A DNA stretch of 64,000 nt from Alcanivorax sp. S71-1-4 (lineage in GTDB: Bacteria; Pseudomonadota; Gammaproteobacteria; Pseudomonadales; Alcanivoracaceae). The number at the start of each line of letters is the position of its first letter. The stretch's first letter is position 1. Shown here one piece after another: positions 35,760 to 45,291 of the stretch. The DNA lies in assembly GCF_009846755.1 (NCBI RefSeq), contig NZ_AQOR01000023.1, forward strand, positions 1 through 64,000. The letters run 5' to 3'. Below the pieces are notes generated by a model. That model was given only the letters and a program-made list of their open reading frames with translations. It was not told the DNA's origin and made no database searches. Both the position numbers and the translations under genes were made by a program.

Positions 35760-36458
35760 CTACTCGGCCAACCGCGCCCGTAACCTGCTCACCGCCTGGC
35801 TGTGCAACTGGCACACGCGTGATTCAGTCACGCCGAGCACCACGCCGATTTCCTTCAGGTTGAGTTCTTCCTGGTAGTACAGCGCGATCAGCAGTTTTTC
35901 CCGCTCCGGCAGGGCATCGATGGCGCGTTTCAGCCGCTGCCGCTGTTCATCATCCTGCAGCGCGTTGAAGGGCGATGGCGGGCCGTCGCTGCCGGCTTCC
36001 GGCTCGCCCCATTCGGCCACGATGTCCTCGAACGGCAGCAACTGGCCGTTGTTGGTGTCATTCAGTAATTGCCGGTAATCCGCCAGCGACATGCCCATGG
36101 CGCTGGCGATTTCACGCTCCTGCGGCGCACGGCCCAGGCGTTGTTCCAGCGCGTGGATGCACTGGTCCAGCTGCCGCGCATTGCGTCGCACGCTGCGCGG
36201 CAACCAGTCACGGCTGCGCAACTCGTCGATCATGGCACCCCGGATGCGCTGGCTGGCAAACGTGGCGAAGCTGGCGCCCGCCTGGGGATCGAAACGCCGC
36301 AACGCATCCAGCAGGCCGACCATGCCCGCCTGGATCAGGTCATCCAGTTCGATGCTGGCGGGCAGTTTCACCTGCAGCGCCAGCGCCTGTCGTCTCACAG
36401 CCGGGAAATGCTGCTCAAGCAGCAGGTCCTGGTCTATCTTGCCCTGTGCCGTATACAT
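35760..36458 (-). CDS. fliA: Flagellar sigma factor sigma-28
   Basis: A 232-residue sigma-70 family protein of FliA type. Region 2 reads ELDDLIQAGMVGLLDALRRFDP and FATFASQRIRGAMIDELRSRDWLPRSVRR; region 3 follows (LGRAPQEREIASAMGM); region 4 is LPEREKLLIALYYQEELNLKEIGVVLGVTESR, given here as two parts of the same helix-turn-helix region. GAGGAACGAGG lies directly before the ATG. It directs class 3 flagellar genes, several of whose promoters are visible in this window. Unusually it sits beyond flhE, next to an IS element, rather than beside fliC. No flgM is seen nearby. Confidence 0.93.
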   Translation of the reverse strand: MYTAQGKIDQDLLLEQHFPAVRRQALALQVKLPASIELDDLIQAGMVGLLDALRRFDPQAGASFATFASQRIRGAMIDELRSRDWLPRSVRRNARQLDQCIHALEQRLGRAPQEREIASAMGMSLADYRQLLNDTNNGQLLPFEDIVAEWGEPEAGSDGPPSPFNALQDDEQRQRLKRAIDALPEREKLLIALYYQEELNLKEIGVVLGVTESRVCQLHSQAVSRLRARLAE

Positions 36459-36599
36459 CCTCGTTCCTCAGCGGCATGCGCCCCGGCGCCACGGTATGCG
36501 GCCGCCACGGGGCAGCGTGTTACCCCGGGGAATGTCCCCCCTTTTTATTGTTGTCGCGGCCACACGGGCCGCGATGCCGTTCCGCCGCCGCAGCCTGCG

Positions 36600-37007
36600 T
36601 CAGCGAAAATTCACGATCAGTTGCAACGCCTGCACCGGTTCGGCGCGGGCGGAACCGGGCGGCATTTCGAAGCGAAAGAAGAACGGCCCGCTGGCGGCGG
36701 CACCGGCAAACGCGCGCGTATGACCACGCGGCCCCTCGAGCGACACGCAGCGCTCGGCCTGCACACCGTGGCAGACCCAGCCACGCACGCCCGGCGCGGC
36801 GTCGTAGCGCCAGCGCACACTGACGATGTCGCCACCACGCACCAACGCCACATTGCGCGGTCGCAACGCCGCGCTGTGATATCCGCGCCCGGGCACCGCT
36901 ACCGTGAGCGCCGGGGCGCTGGCGACCCAGCTGCCCGGCGGCAAAGCGCCTGCCGCAGGCGCGACGGCCACACTGCACAACAACGCACCGCACAGCAGGC
37001 GCCTCAC
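36600..37007 (-). CDS. flhE: FlhE, periplasmic flagellar protein
   Basis: A 135-residue protein with a signal peptide (RRLLCGALLCSVAVAPAAGA). It overlaps the end of flhA by 4 bp, the place flhE occupies in enteric bacteria. The mature part contains a GSWVASAP start and a Cys pair (WVCHGVQAERCVS) as in FlhE. FlhE is thought to act in proton-leak control of the export gate. A hairpin (TCGCGGCC/GGGCCGCGA, about 36567-36587) follows the gene without a U-run. Confidence 0.78.
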   Translation of the reverse strand: MRRLLCGALLCSVAVAPAAGALPPGSWVASAPALTVAVPGRGYHSAALRPRNVALVRGGDIVSVRWRYDAAPGVRGWVCHGVQAERCVSLEGPRGHTRAFAGAAASGPFFFRFEMPPGSARAEPVQALQLIVNFR

Positions 37008-39082
37008 GTCGCCATACCGGCAAGCTGCGTCACCCGCAGGACGCGGTCATCGGGAATTTCGTGCTGCGACATGATCACCAGGTGGCGCAACCGGCGGCGC
37101 AGAAAATGCGCCAGCAGCGGTCGCAGTTCGTGCTGCACCACCAGCACCGGCGGTTCCCCGGCGGCTTCCTGGCGCGACAGCGCGGCGCCGATCTGTTCCA
37201 GCAAGGTATCCGCCAGCCCCGGCTCCAGCGCACCGTTACCCTGCAATGCCTGGTTGAGCACCTGCTCCAGGCCGGCATCCAGGCCGATCACATGCAGCGC
37301 CTCACGGCCCGGGAACCATTGATGGGTAATCGCCCGGCCAAGCGCCACACGCACCTGCGCCACCAGCGTTTCCAGGTCCGGCGTGCCGCCCTGTGCGGCC
37401 AGCGTGTCGAGAATGCTGCGCATGTCGCGGATCGGCACATCCTCGTCGAGCAGTTGCTGCAGCAGCCGTTGCAGCAACGGCAGCGACAGGGTTTTCGGCA
37501 CCACATCCTCGACCAGCGCCTTGTTCTGTTCGCCGAGCTTGTCGAGCAACTGCTGCACTTCCTGCCGGCCCAGCATGTCGCTGGCGTAGCGGTGCAGCAG
37601 ATGATTGAGGTGCGTCGCCACCACCGTGCTGGCATCGACCACGGTGTAGCCATACACCTGTGCCTGTTCGCGCAGCGCCGCCTCGATCCACACCGCCGGC
37701 AGGCCGAAGGCCGGGTCCTGGGTGGGGGTGCCCGGCACTTCGCCGGCAAGCTGGCCGGGATCAATCGCCAGCCATTTGCCCGGGTAGGCATCGCCGCGGC
37801 CGATTTCCGCGCCTTTGAGGGTGATCACATAACTGTTCGGGCCCAGTTCCAGGTTGTCGCGGATATGCACCACCGGCGGCAGGAACCCGACTTCCTGCGC
37901 GAATTTCTTGCGCACACTCTTGATGCGCCCGAGCAGTTCGCCGTGCTGGCGATAGTCCACCAGCGGGATCAGCCGGTGGCCCACTTCCAGGCCCAGCGTG
38001 TCCACCAGTTGCACGTCGTCCCAGCTGGCTTCCGGCACCTCCTGCGTGGCCGGCTCCGGCGTTGCCATCTGCCCGGCCACCTGTTCTTCCAGCGCCCGGC
38101 GCGACAACCACCAGGCCAGCGCCCCCAGCACCGCGGTGAAAAACAGAAACACCAGGTTCGGCATGCCCGGCACCATGCCCAGCAGGCCCATCACGCCAGC
38201 GGCCAGCGCCAGCACGCGCGGGTTCACCAGCAACTGGTCGATCATCTGCTGGCCAACATCCTGGTCGGTGTTCACACGCGACACCGTGACGCCGGCGGCG
38301 GTGGAGATCACCAGCGCCGGAATCTGCGCGACGAGGCCATCACCAATGGTGAGGATCACATAGGTCCGGCCGGCGTCACCGAACGACATATCGTGCTGCA
38401 ACATGCCGATCAGCAGGCCGCCGATGATGTTCACCACCATGATCACCAGCCCGGCCACGGCATCCCCTCGCACAAACTTGCTGGCACCGTCCATCGAGCC
38501 GTAAAAATCCGCTTCGCGGGCCACGTTGGCGCGCCGTGTGCGGGCCTCTTCCTCACCGATCAGGCCGGCGTTGAGGTCGGCATCAATGGCCATCTGTTTG
38601 CCGGGCATGGCATCCAGCATGAAACGCGCGCCCACTTCGGCGATGCGGCCAGCGCCTTTTGTGATGACCATGAAATTGATCACCACCAGAATCAGAAACA
38701 CCGCCAGGCCGACGGCAAAATTGCCGCCCACCAGAAAATGCCCGAACGCCTCAATCACCTTGCCGGCCGCATCACCGCCCTGGTGACCCTCCATCAGCAC
38801 CACCCGGGTCGACGCCACGTTCAGTGACAGGCGCAGCAGGGTCGTGAACAGCAATACGGTAGGAAACGATGCGAACTCCAGTGTGTCGCGGGTGAACATC
38901 GCCACCAGCAACACCATCACCGCGAGCGCGATGTTGAAGGTGAAAAACAGATCCAGTGCCAGCGGTGGCAATGGCAGGATCATCATGCTCAGGACCAGCA
39001 GAATGAGCACCGGCCCGGCGAGCAGTTTCGCGCGGCCATCCGCAAACCACTGGCCGGCGGCAGCGACACCCAGGCCCTTCAT
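37004..39082 (-). CDS. flhA: FlhA, flagellar export gate protein
   Basis: A 692-residue inner membrane protein. About eight transmembrane helices lie in the first 320 residues (LLAGPVLILLVLSMMILPLP, ALDLFFTFNIALAVMVLL and others). The conserved FHIPEP-type cytoplasmic loop is visible as GAGRIAEVGARFMLDAMPGK, then MAIDADLNAGLIGEEEA. A long cytosolic domain follows, ending EIPDDRVLRVTQLAGMAT. It forms the nonameric export gate for rod, hook and filament proteins. It overlaps flhB and flhE by 4 bp each (ATGA-type), indicating one operon. Confidence 0.96.
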   Translation of the reverse strand: MKGLGVAAAGQWFADGRAKLLAGPVLILLVLSMMILPLPPLALDLFFTFNIALAVMVLLVAMFTRDTLEFASFPTVLLFTTLLRLSLNVASTRVVLMEGHQGGDAAGKVIEAFGHFLVGGNFAVGLAVFLILVVINFMVITKGAGRIAEVGARFMLDAMPGKQMAIDADLNAGLIGEEEARTRRANVAREADFYGSMDGASKFVRGDAVAGLVIMVVNIIGGLLIGMLQHDMSFGDAGRTYVILTIGDGLVAQIPALVISTAAGVTVSRVNTDQDVGQQMIDQLLVNPRVLALAAGVMGLLGMVPGMPNLVFLFFTAVLGALAWWLSRRALEEQVAGQMATPEPATQEVPEASWDDVQLVDTLGLEVGHRLIPLVDYRQHGELLGRIKSVRKKFAQEVGFLPPVVHIRDNLELGPNSYVITLKGAEIGRGDAYPGKWLAIDPGQLAGEVPGTPTQDPAFGLPAVWIEAALREQAQVYGYTVVDASTVVATHLNHLLHRYASDMLGRQEVQQLLDKLGEQNKALVEDVVPKTLSLPLLQRLLQQLLDEDVPIRDMRSILDTLAAQGGTPDLETLVAQVRVALGRAITHQWFPGREALHVIGLDAGLEQVLNQALQGNGALEPGLADTLLEQIGAALSRQEAAGEPPVLVVQHELRPLLAHFLRRRLRHLVIMSQHEIPDDRVLRVTQLAGMAT

Positions 39083-40209
39083 GCGCTGGCCCCTTGCGGG
39101 TCAAGGTCCACCGGCACCGGCAATTGCGCTGGCCGCGCCGGTTGTTCTCCCCGCCGTAACCGCATCGCCCAGACCAGCACTTCCGCCACGGCGGTGTACA
39201 GCGCGCCGGGAATTTCCTGCTCCAGGTCCACGTGCCGGTACAGGGCGCGCGCCAACGGCGCGGCTTCCAGCAAGGGCACGCCGTGTTCGCTGCCAAGCGC
39301 GCGGATGCGCGCGGCAATCGCGTCTGCGCCTTTGGCGACCACGCGCGGCGCGCCCATGCGCTGTTCTTCATAACGCAGCGCCACGGCATAGTGGGTCGGG
39401 TTGGTGACGATCACGTCCGCCTCGGGGATGCGGCTCATCATGCGGTGGCGCGCCATCGCCTGCTGTTGCGAGCGAATGCGTGCCTTGACGTGCGGGTCGC
39501 CTTCGGATTCCTTGTGCTCGCGCCGGATTTCCTCGCGGCTCATGCGCAGTTTTTTCGCGTGGCTCCAGAGCTGGTAGGGCACATCAATCAGCACCACGAC
39601 CACCAGCGTCAGCACCATCAATGCGCAGGCCGTCGCCGCCAGCCGCAGCGCACTGGCCAGTGCCTGCTGCACCGGCTGGTCCATCAGCGCCATGAACTCA
39701 CCGCGGTGCGTCATCAGAAACCACACCGCCACGCCCCCGACCAGCGCGGACTTGGCCACTGCCTTGCCCAGTTCGGCCAGCGACTGTGAGGAAAAAAGCC
39801 GTTTCAGGCCTTTCAGCGGATTGAGTTTTGAGGCCTGGGGCGCCAGCGCCTTGGCCGAGATCATCCAGCCGCCGAGCAGCATCGGCGCCACCAGCGCCAG
39901 CACCGCCATCAACAACAGGAACGGCAGCAGCGACCACAGTGTCAGCTCACCGAGTTCAGCCGCCCGCGCCAGCATCAGGCGCGGTTCCAGTATCTGCGGG
40001 CGCTCGAACAGGAAGGCCTGCTCCATGACCCGGCCAAGTTGGCCGTACAGCACACCACTCATGGCCCACAGCCCGCCCACCCCGCCGGCAAGCAGCAAAA
40101 ATGTGGTCAGTTCACGCGAACGCACCACCTGGCCTTCCTCGCGCGCCTTGTCCAGGCGTCGCGGGGTGGCCTGTTCGGTCTTTTCCTGATCGCTGGTTTC
40201 GTCAGACAT
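39079..40209 (-). CDS. flhB: FlhB, export specificity switch
   Basis: The start at 40209 (MSDETSDQEKTEQATPRRL) matches FlhB N-termini; a GTG seven codons earlier is less likely. The 376-residue protein has four membrane helices and a C-terminal cytoplasmic domain with the autocleavage motif N-P-T-H, Asn at residue 270. Cleavage there, with FliK, switches export from rod/hook to filament substrates. A separate small FlhB C-domain homologue is encoded at 52943-53233. Confidence 0.96.
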   Translation of the reverse strand: MSDETSDQEKTEQATPRRLDKAREEGQVVRSRELTTFLLLAGGVGGLWAMSGVLYGQLGRVMEQAFLFERPQILEPRLMLARAAELGELTLWSLLPFLLLMAVLALVAPMLLGGWMISAKALAPQASKLNPLKGLKRLFSSQSLAELGKAVAKSALVGGVAVWFLMTHRGEFMALMDQPVQQALASALRLAATACALMVLTLVVVVLIDVPYQLWSHAKKLRMSREEIRREHKESEGDPHVKARIRSQQQAMARHRMMSRIPEADVIVTNPTHYAVALRYEEQRMGAPRVVAKGADAIAARIRALGSEHGVPLLEAAPLARALYRHVDLEQEIPGALYTAVAEVLVWAMRLRRGEQPARPAQLPVPVDLDPQGASA

Positions 40210-40278
40210 GGCAACCCGGTCGTGGCACACAATGGCATGGGACCATTGTGGTGCAGCACGCCGGAGGCCAATTGCCGG

Positions 40279-40304
40279 ATAAGGCCGCTGTAAAAGCGGC
40301 TTAT
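40279..40304. terminator. Hairpin between cheZ and flhB
   Basis: GCCGCT (40284-40289) and AGCGGC (40295-40300) form a short stem in the 125-bp cheZ-flhB gap. Only a weak T-rich tail follows on the minus strand, so it could be a terminator or attenuator after cheZ. Confidence 0.35.
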
Positions 40305-40334
40305 TGCCGGTTTAACGACAGAGGCGGGGGTGGT

Positions 40335-41027
40335 TCAGAAACCCAGTTCATCAAGCAGATCGTCCACCTGGTCCTGGCTGCTGACGATGTCGTCACCGCC
40401 GGGCTGGATCGCCGGGCCGTTCTTGAGCGAGTCCTGGTTGCGCGCGGTATCGGAGGCCCACTGCTGGCGCAGGCGGCGCTGCATGTCTTCGCGCTCCTCG
40501 CCCTCGGGGACGGCTTCCAGCAGCACCTGCATGAGCTGGTGCTCCACTTCCTGAATCACCTCCATCATTTTCTGGATCACCTGCCCGGTCAGATCCTGGA
40601 AATCCTGCGCCATCATGATCTCCAGCAGTTCCTGGCTGGTGGCGCGGGTGGAGGCCGGCACGGCGCCGAGAAAGGCGCGCGTCTGCTGCACCAGTTCTTT
40701 TGCGTCTGCCAGCGCGTCCGGCGCGGCAAACCACTCGGCCCAACGCACTTCCAGCGCGCCGGCGGTGGCTTCCATCTCGTCCTGCAACGGCCGGGCGCGG
40801 TCGATGGCATTGAGCGAGCGCTCCGCCGCCTGGCGGGTCATCGAGGCGACATAGTCCAGCCGCGCACGCGCATCGGGAATGGCCGCCGCCGCTTTTTCCA
40901 CCTCCTTGTTCAGGCCCAGCTCCCGCATGCTCTGCCGCAACATGCGGGTCAGCGCGCCGATACGCTGCATCAGTTCATCGGAACCGCCCTGTTCCGCTGC
41001 GGTCATGGAATGCGCTTCACCACTCAT
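40335..41027 (-). CDS. cheZ: CheZ, CheY-P phosphatase
   Basis: The start at 41027 has AGGAG 8 nt upstream. The 230-residue helical protein has the catalytic helix AQDFQDLTGQVIQKMMEVIQ with the key Asp and Gln (D-F-Q-D-L-T-G-Q), and the C-terminal CheY-docking peptide VDDLLDELGF. The long N-terminal helical hairpin (about residues 20-120) is as in the family. It removes phosphate from CheY to end tumbling signals. It follows cheY, as in enteric bacteria. Confidence 0.95.
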   Translation of the reverse strand: MSGEAHSMTAAEQGGSDELMQRIGALTRMLRQSMRELGLNKEVEKAAAAIPDARARLDYVASMTRQAAERSLNAIDRARPLQDEMEATAGALEVRWAEWFAAPDALADAKELVQQTRAFLGAVPASTRATSQELLEIMMAQDFQDLTGQVIQKMMEVIQEVEHQLMQVLLEAVPEGEEREDMQRRLRQQWASDTARNQDSLKNGPAIQPGGDDIVSSQDQVDDLLDELGF

Positions 41028-41055
41028 AACGGTCTCTCCTGCCGGCACCGATGGC

Positions 41056-41445
41056 CTACTTGCCCAACTTCTGGAAAATCTTGTTGAGCTTTTCTTCCAG
41101 CGTCACCGCCGTGAAGGGTTTGACGATATAACCATTGGCGCCGGCCTGGGCGGCGGCGATGATGTTTTCCTTCTTCGCCTCGGCAGTGATCATCAGCACC
41201 GGCAGGTCTTTCAGCGCGGCATCGGCGCGCATCTGCTTGAGCATTTCCAGGCCATCCAGATTCGGCATGTTCCAGTCCGACAACACGAACTCGAAGTGGC
41301 CACTGCGCAGCCGGCTCAACGCTTCCTGGCCGTCTTCGGCTTCGTCGACGTTGTTGAAGCCCAGTTCTTTCAGCAGGCTGCGCACAATGCGGCGCATGGT
41401 CGGGAAATCGTCCACCACCAGAATGCTCATGTCCTTGTCTATCAT
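41056..41445 (-). CDS. cheY: CheY, chemotaxis response regulator
   Basis: A single receiver domain of 129 residues. D12/D13 form the acidic pocket, D57 (LSDWNMPN) is the phospho-acceptor, T87 (MITAEA) and K109 (VKPF) complete the site, and Y106 (GYIVKP) is the switch tyrosine. It carries the signal from CheA to the flagellar motor switch. It lies between the MCP gene and cheZ. Confidence 0.97.
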   Translation of the reverse strand: MIDKDMSILVVDDFPTMRRIVRSLLKELGFNNVDEAEDGQEALSRLRSGHFEFVLSDWNMPNLDGLEMLKQMRADAALKDLPVLMITAEAKKENIIAAAQAGANGYIVKPFTAVTLEEKLNKIFQKLGK

Positions 41446-41504
41446 TGCGGTCTCTCAATCACTGTGCGCAGGGCGCGCGGTTGCCGGTGGCGCACCAGGC
41501 GCCG

Positions 41505-43247
41505 TCAGAATTCTTCCCAGTCGTCTTCGGTGGTGGCCGGTTCACGGCGTGACGTGCGCCGCTCAGCGGACGGCACCGGCGCAGCACCGTCCTCCCGAAC
41601 CGGTGTCGCCACCGCCAGCAGCGGCGGAACCGGCTCATCGTCCTCAACGCTGTCGGCAGCGTTCGACGCCGGCCTGTATTGCGCCTCGCCCTGGCGCAGC
41701 CGGAACACCGACACGGCCTGTTCAAGATGCCGTGCCTGCTCTTCCAGCGACGCGGCGGCGGCCATGGCCTGCTGCACCAGCGCAGCGTTCTGCTGGGTCA
41801 CTTCGTCCATCTGGCTGACCGCCTGGCTGACCTGCTCAATGCCACCGCTCTGCTCGCGGGAGGCAGAGGAAATCTCATCCATGATGTCGGTGACACGCTT
41901 CACCGCCGCCACCACGTCCTCCATGGTCTTGCCGGCCTGCTGTACCAGCACCGACCCCTGGTCCACCTGCACGACCGACTGTTCGATCAACTGCTTGATT
42001 TCGCGCGCCGCGTCCGCGCTGCTGCCGGCCAGGTTGCGCACTTCACCGGCCACCACCGCAAAACCGCGGCCCTGCTCACCGGCCCGCGCGGCCTCCACCG
42101 AGGCATTCAACGCCAGGATGTTGGTCTGGAACGCGATCGAATCGATCATGCGCGTGATCTCGGCCACCTTTTTCGAAGACTCGGAAATCCCGGACATGGT
42201 GCTGATCACTTTCTGCATGGCTTCGCCGCCCCGCACCGCGGTGCTGGACGCTTCGCTGGCCAGGTTGCTCGCCTGGCTGGCGTTTTCCGCGTTCTGCCGT
42301 ACGGTGGCCGTCAACTGCTCCATGCTGGCAGCGGTTTCTTCCAGCGAGGCCGCCTGTTCTTCCGTGCGCGAGGACAGGTCCGCATTGCCTTTGGCAATTT
42401 CCGCCGCGCCGGTGAACACCGCGCCGCTGCCGGTGCGCACGTCGTCGACAATGCCGGACAGGTTGTCCTGCAATGTGCGCATGGCAACAAACAAGGTGCC
42501 GATCTCGTTGCGGCCGGGCACACGGATATCCTGCGACATGTCCGCATCGGCCAGCCGGTTGAGATGCGCCACCGCTTCCCCCAACGGCAGGATCACCACC
42601 TTGCGCAGCATCAGGTAGATCAGTATCAGCACCAGTCCGGTCACCCCCAGCACGGCAATACCAATACGCTGGAACAGCGCCATTTGCTGGTCAAAGCGCG
42701 CCAGCTCCATGTCCACCACCTGGGAGGCGTGGTCGACAAAACGCTGGTTGCTGTCTTCCAGGATCTCGTCCATGGCGGCCATGCTGATACCCAGCTCAAA
42801 GAAACCATAGAGGTCTTCTTTTTCCAGCGATGCACGCCGCTCCAGCAGCAGTGTCACCAGTTCGCGGTAGTTCATCGCCAGGTCATCAGCGAGTGCCTTG
42901 CCTTCCGCTTCTTTCGGCACCGCGAGGAAGGTTTCGAAATGCGCGCGCGACTGCCCGACCAGCCCTTCGACCCGGCGCAGCAGATCATGCGCCTGGCTGT
43001 TCATCTCGCGCTCGAGGTAGCTGGCCGCCATGTCCATGCTCAGCCGCGCCCGCGCCAGCAGCAGTTGAGCGCGGTTGATTTCGTTGAGCTGTTGCACGTT
43101 GACGCTGTCCAGCACGTCCATCGATTGCTCGTTGGAGGCGTTGGTCACGGACCTCAGTACCGCCAGTGCACCGATCAGCAGCGCGCAGCAGATCAACACC
43201 CCGGCCATGGCGGTGCGTATGTTCAGGTTACGCAGTAAAGTCATCAT
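41505..43247 (-). CDS. Methyl-accepting chemotaxis protein with CheR-docking tail
   Basis: A 580-residue transmembrane receptor. TM1 ([20 protein letters not shown]), a four-helix-bundle periplasmic domain (about residues 35-190), TM2 ([19 protein letters not shown]), HAMP, and a signalling domain with the hairpin tip [20 protein letters not shown] and [17 protein letters not shown] are visible. The C-terminus reads D-D-W-E-E-F, matching the x-aromatic-x-x-aromatic CheR-docking pentapeptide (NWETF in Tar/Tsr). It is therefore a Tsr/Tar-class receptor. It overlaps cheB by 20 bp. The ligand is unknown. Confidence 0.93.
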   Translation of the reverse strand: MMTLLRNLNIRTAMAGVLICCALLIGALAVLRSVTNASNEQSMDVLDSVNVQQLNEINRAQLLLARARLSMDMAASYLEREMNSQAHDLLRRVEGLVGQSRAHFETFLAVPKEAEGKALADDLAMNYRELVTLLLERRASLEKEDLYGFFELGISMAAMDEILEDSNQRFVDHASQVVDMELARFDQQMALFQRIGIAVLGVTGLVLILIYLMLRKVVILPLGEAVAHLNRLADADMSQDIRVPGRNEIGTLFVAMRTLQDNLSGIVDDVRTGSGAVFTGAAEIAKGNADLSSRTEEQAASLEETAASMEQLTATVRQNAENASQASNLASEASSTAVRGGEAMQKVISTMSGISESSKKVAEITRMIDSIAFQTNILALNASVEAARAGEQGRGFAVVAGEVRNLAGSSADAAREIKQLIEQSVVQVDQGSVLVQQAGKTMEDVVAAVKRVTDIMDEISSASREQSGGIEQVSQAVSQMDEVTQQNAALVQQAMAAAASLEEQARHLEQAVSVFRLRQGEAQYRPASNAADSVEDDEPVPPLLAVATPVREDGAAPVPSAERRTSRREPATTEDDWEEF

Positions 43248-44361
43248 GCGGGTTTCCCTGGTTCCGGTTATGCGTTGGTCTGTCAGCAGACCCCGTTACA
43301 GCATGCGGTCGCGTACCGCGTGTGGTGCGTGTCGCCAGTGCCAGCAGGCGTTCGGCCACGTCACCCAGCGCCACTACCTCGCTGGCAGCCCCCAGGGCAA
43401 TGGCCTCGCGCGGCATGCCGAACACCAGTGACGTCTGCTGGTCCTGTGCCAGCGTGCTGGCGCCGGCGTTGCGCAGCGCCAGCAGGCCGCGCGCACCGTC
43501 CTTGCCCATCCCGGTGAGCAGCACCCCGATGGTGTTGTCCCGCGACAAGCGCGCGGCGGATTCAAACAGCACGTCCACCGACGGGCGATGCCGGTTCACC
43601 GGCGGGCCGTCGTCGAGCTGCACCACGTAATGCGTGCCACTGCGGCCCAGCGTCATGTGTGCATCGCCCGGCGCGATATAAGCGTGCCCTGGCAGCACCC
43701 GCTCACCGTGCTCGCCTTCCTTCACCCGGATGCGGCACAGGCCGTCCAGCCGTTGCGCAAACGAGCGCGTAAAGCCACCGGGCATGTGTTGCGCGATCAG
43801 AATGCCCGGGGCGTTCGCCGGCAGCGGCTGCAGCACTTCGCGAATCGCCTCGGTGCCGCCGGTGGACGCGCCGAGCACCACCAGCTTTTCACTCGACACC
43901 GCCAGCGCGGCGAGCGCGCCGGGTGCCTGTTTCGCCGGTTCGATGCGGCGCGGCTGCGCACGCGCGGCCATGCGGATCTTGGCGGCGATCAGGGCGCTGT
44001 ACTCGAACATGCCGTCGCGCACCCCCAGCGTCGGCTTTTCAATGAAATCCAGCGCCCCCAGCTCCAGTGCCTTGAGCGTCACGTCGGAACCGGCGCTGGT
44101 CAGCGACGACAGCATCAGCACCGGCATCGGCCGCAGGCGCATCAGGCGTTCGAGAAAATCCAGCCCGCCCATGCGCGGCATTTCCACATCCAGCGTCAGC
44201 ACATCCGGGTTGTGTCGCTTGATCAGGTCGCGGGCCACCAGCGGGTCCGGCGCCACCGCCACCACTTCCATGTCAGGATGGCTGTTGATGATCTGGCTCA
44301 GCAGGTCGCGGATCAGTGCCGAATCATCCACGCACAACACCCGGATTCTGTTGCCGCTCAA
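43228..44361 (-). CDS. cheB: CheB, receptor methylesterase
   Basis: A 377-residue two-domain protein. The receiver domain carries [10 protein letters not shown] and the phospho-Asp in [12 protein letters not shown]. The esterase domain has the catalytic triad: Ser in [14 protein letters not shown], His in [11 protein letters not shown] and Asp in [12 protein letters not shown]. When phosphorylated by CheA it demethylates receptors, giving adaptation with CheR. Confidence 0.96.
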   Translation of the reverse strand: MSGNRIRVLCVDDSALIRDLLSQIINSHPDMEVVAVAPDPLVARDLIKRHNPDVLTLDVEMPRMGGLDFLERLMRLRPMPVLMLSSLTSAGSDVTLKALELGALDFIEKPTLGVRDGMFEYSALIAAKIRMAARAQPRRIEPAKQAPGALAALAVSSEKLVVLGASTGGTEAIREVLQPLPANAPGILIAQHMPGGFTRSFAQRLDGLCRIRVKEGEHGERVLPGHAYIAPGDAHMTLGRSGTHYVVQLDDGPPVNRHRPSVDVLFESAARLSRDNTIGVLLTGMGKDGARGLLALRNAGASTLAQDQQTSLVFGMPREAIALGAASEVVALGDVAERLLALATRTTRGTRPHAVTGSADRPTHNRNQGNPHDDFTA

Positions 44362-44436
44362 GACGTTCTCCCGTTATGCCGCAGCACACGCCTGCGATGC
44401 CCGTTGACAGGTTTATCGGCCATTGTTGCGTCCGCT

Positions 44437-45291
44437 TTAGCTGAGGGTGTAAACGGTCTGCCCGCGCAGCCGGAAGCGCGTGCTGATCTGGGAGAAATTC
44501 TCCGAATGGCCCGCAAACAGCAGCCCGTCCGGTTTCAGGCAGGCCGCCAGCCGGTCCAGCACGCGCGCCTGAGTAGCGCGGTCGAAGTAGATCATCACGT
44601 TGCGGCAGAAAATCGCATCAAACGGCTCGCTGTCCTGCCACGCCGGGGCCACCAGGTTCAGTTCGCCGAAGCGCACCCGCGAGGTCAGCTCCGGCCGCAC
44701 CCTGGCAAAGCCGCTGTGCTGCCCGGCGCCCTTGAGGAAAAACCGCTTCAGCCGGCCTGTGTCCATGTCGCGCAACAATTCCTGCGGGTAAATGCCTGCG
44801 CGCGCGCGCCGCAGGGCTTCGGTGTCGATATCGGTCCCCAGCACCTCGATGTCCGCCTGCGGCCCGAGGGTTTCCAGCAGTGTGATGGCGATGGACCAGA
44901 CTTCTTCACCCGTGCTCGCCGCCGCACTCCACACCCGCACCGGGCCGCGCCGTCCGGTGACGTGCTGCGCCAGCAGCGGAAAGTGATACGCCTCGCGAAA
45001 AAAAGACGTCAGGTTGGTGGTCAGCGCATTGGTGAACGCGATCCACTCGGTGGCATTGCCGTGCAGTTCCAGCCGCGTGAGGTAATCACTGAAACGGGTC
45101 AGTCCCAGGCTGCGCACGCGGCGGCCAAGCCGGCTGTAGACCATGTCGCGCTTGTGCGGCGCCAGTACGATGCCGGCGCGCTGGTAGATCAACTGACTGA
45201 CGCGGGTAAAGTCCGCGTCAGTCAACAGCAGATCACGCTCCAGCAGGCCGGCAAAGGACCCGGTCGACGCATCCGGCGGGGCGTTGCTCAA
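44437..45291 (-). CDS. cheR: CheR, receptor methyltransferase
   Basis: A 284-residue protein with an N-terminal helical domain ([19 protein letters not shown]) and a SAM-binding domain ([19 protein letters not shown], then [14 protein letters not shown]). The typical [17 protein letters not shown] stretch is present. It methylates receptor glutamates; the docking tail of the nearby MCP fits this class. Its ATG overlaps the stop of the Aer-like gene. Confidence 0.96.
   Translation of the reverse strand: MSNAPPDASTGSFAGLLERDLLLTDADFTRVSQLIYQRAGIVLAPHKRDMVYSRLGRRVRSLGLTRFSDYLTRLELHGNATEWIAFTNALTTNLTSFFREAYHFPLLAQHVTGRRGPVRVWSAAASTGEEVWSIAITLLETLGPQADIEVLGTDIDTEALRRARAGIYPQELLRDMDTGRLKRFFLKGAGQHSGFARVRPELTSRVRFGELNLVAPAWQDSEPFDAIFCRNVMIYFDRATQARVLDRLAACLKPDGLLFAGHSENFSQISTRFRLRGQTVYTLS

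Noticed and set aside
36550-36590. Rho-independent terminator between flhE and fliA
   Set aside because: The TCGCGGCC/GGGCCGCGA hairpin is strong, but neither strand has a U-run after it.
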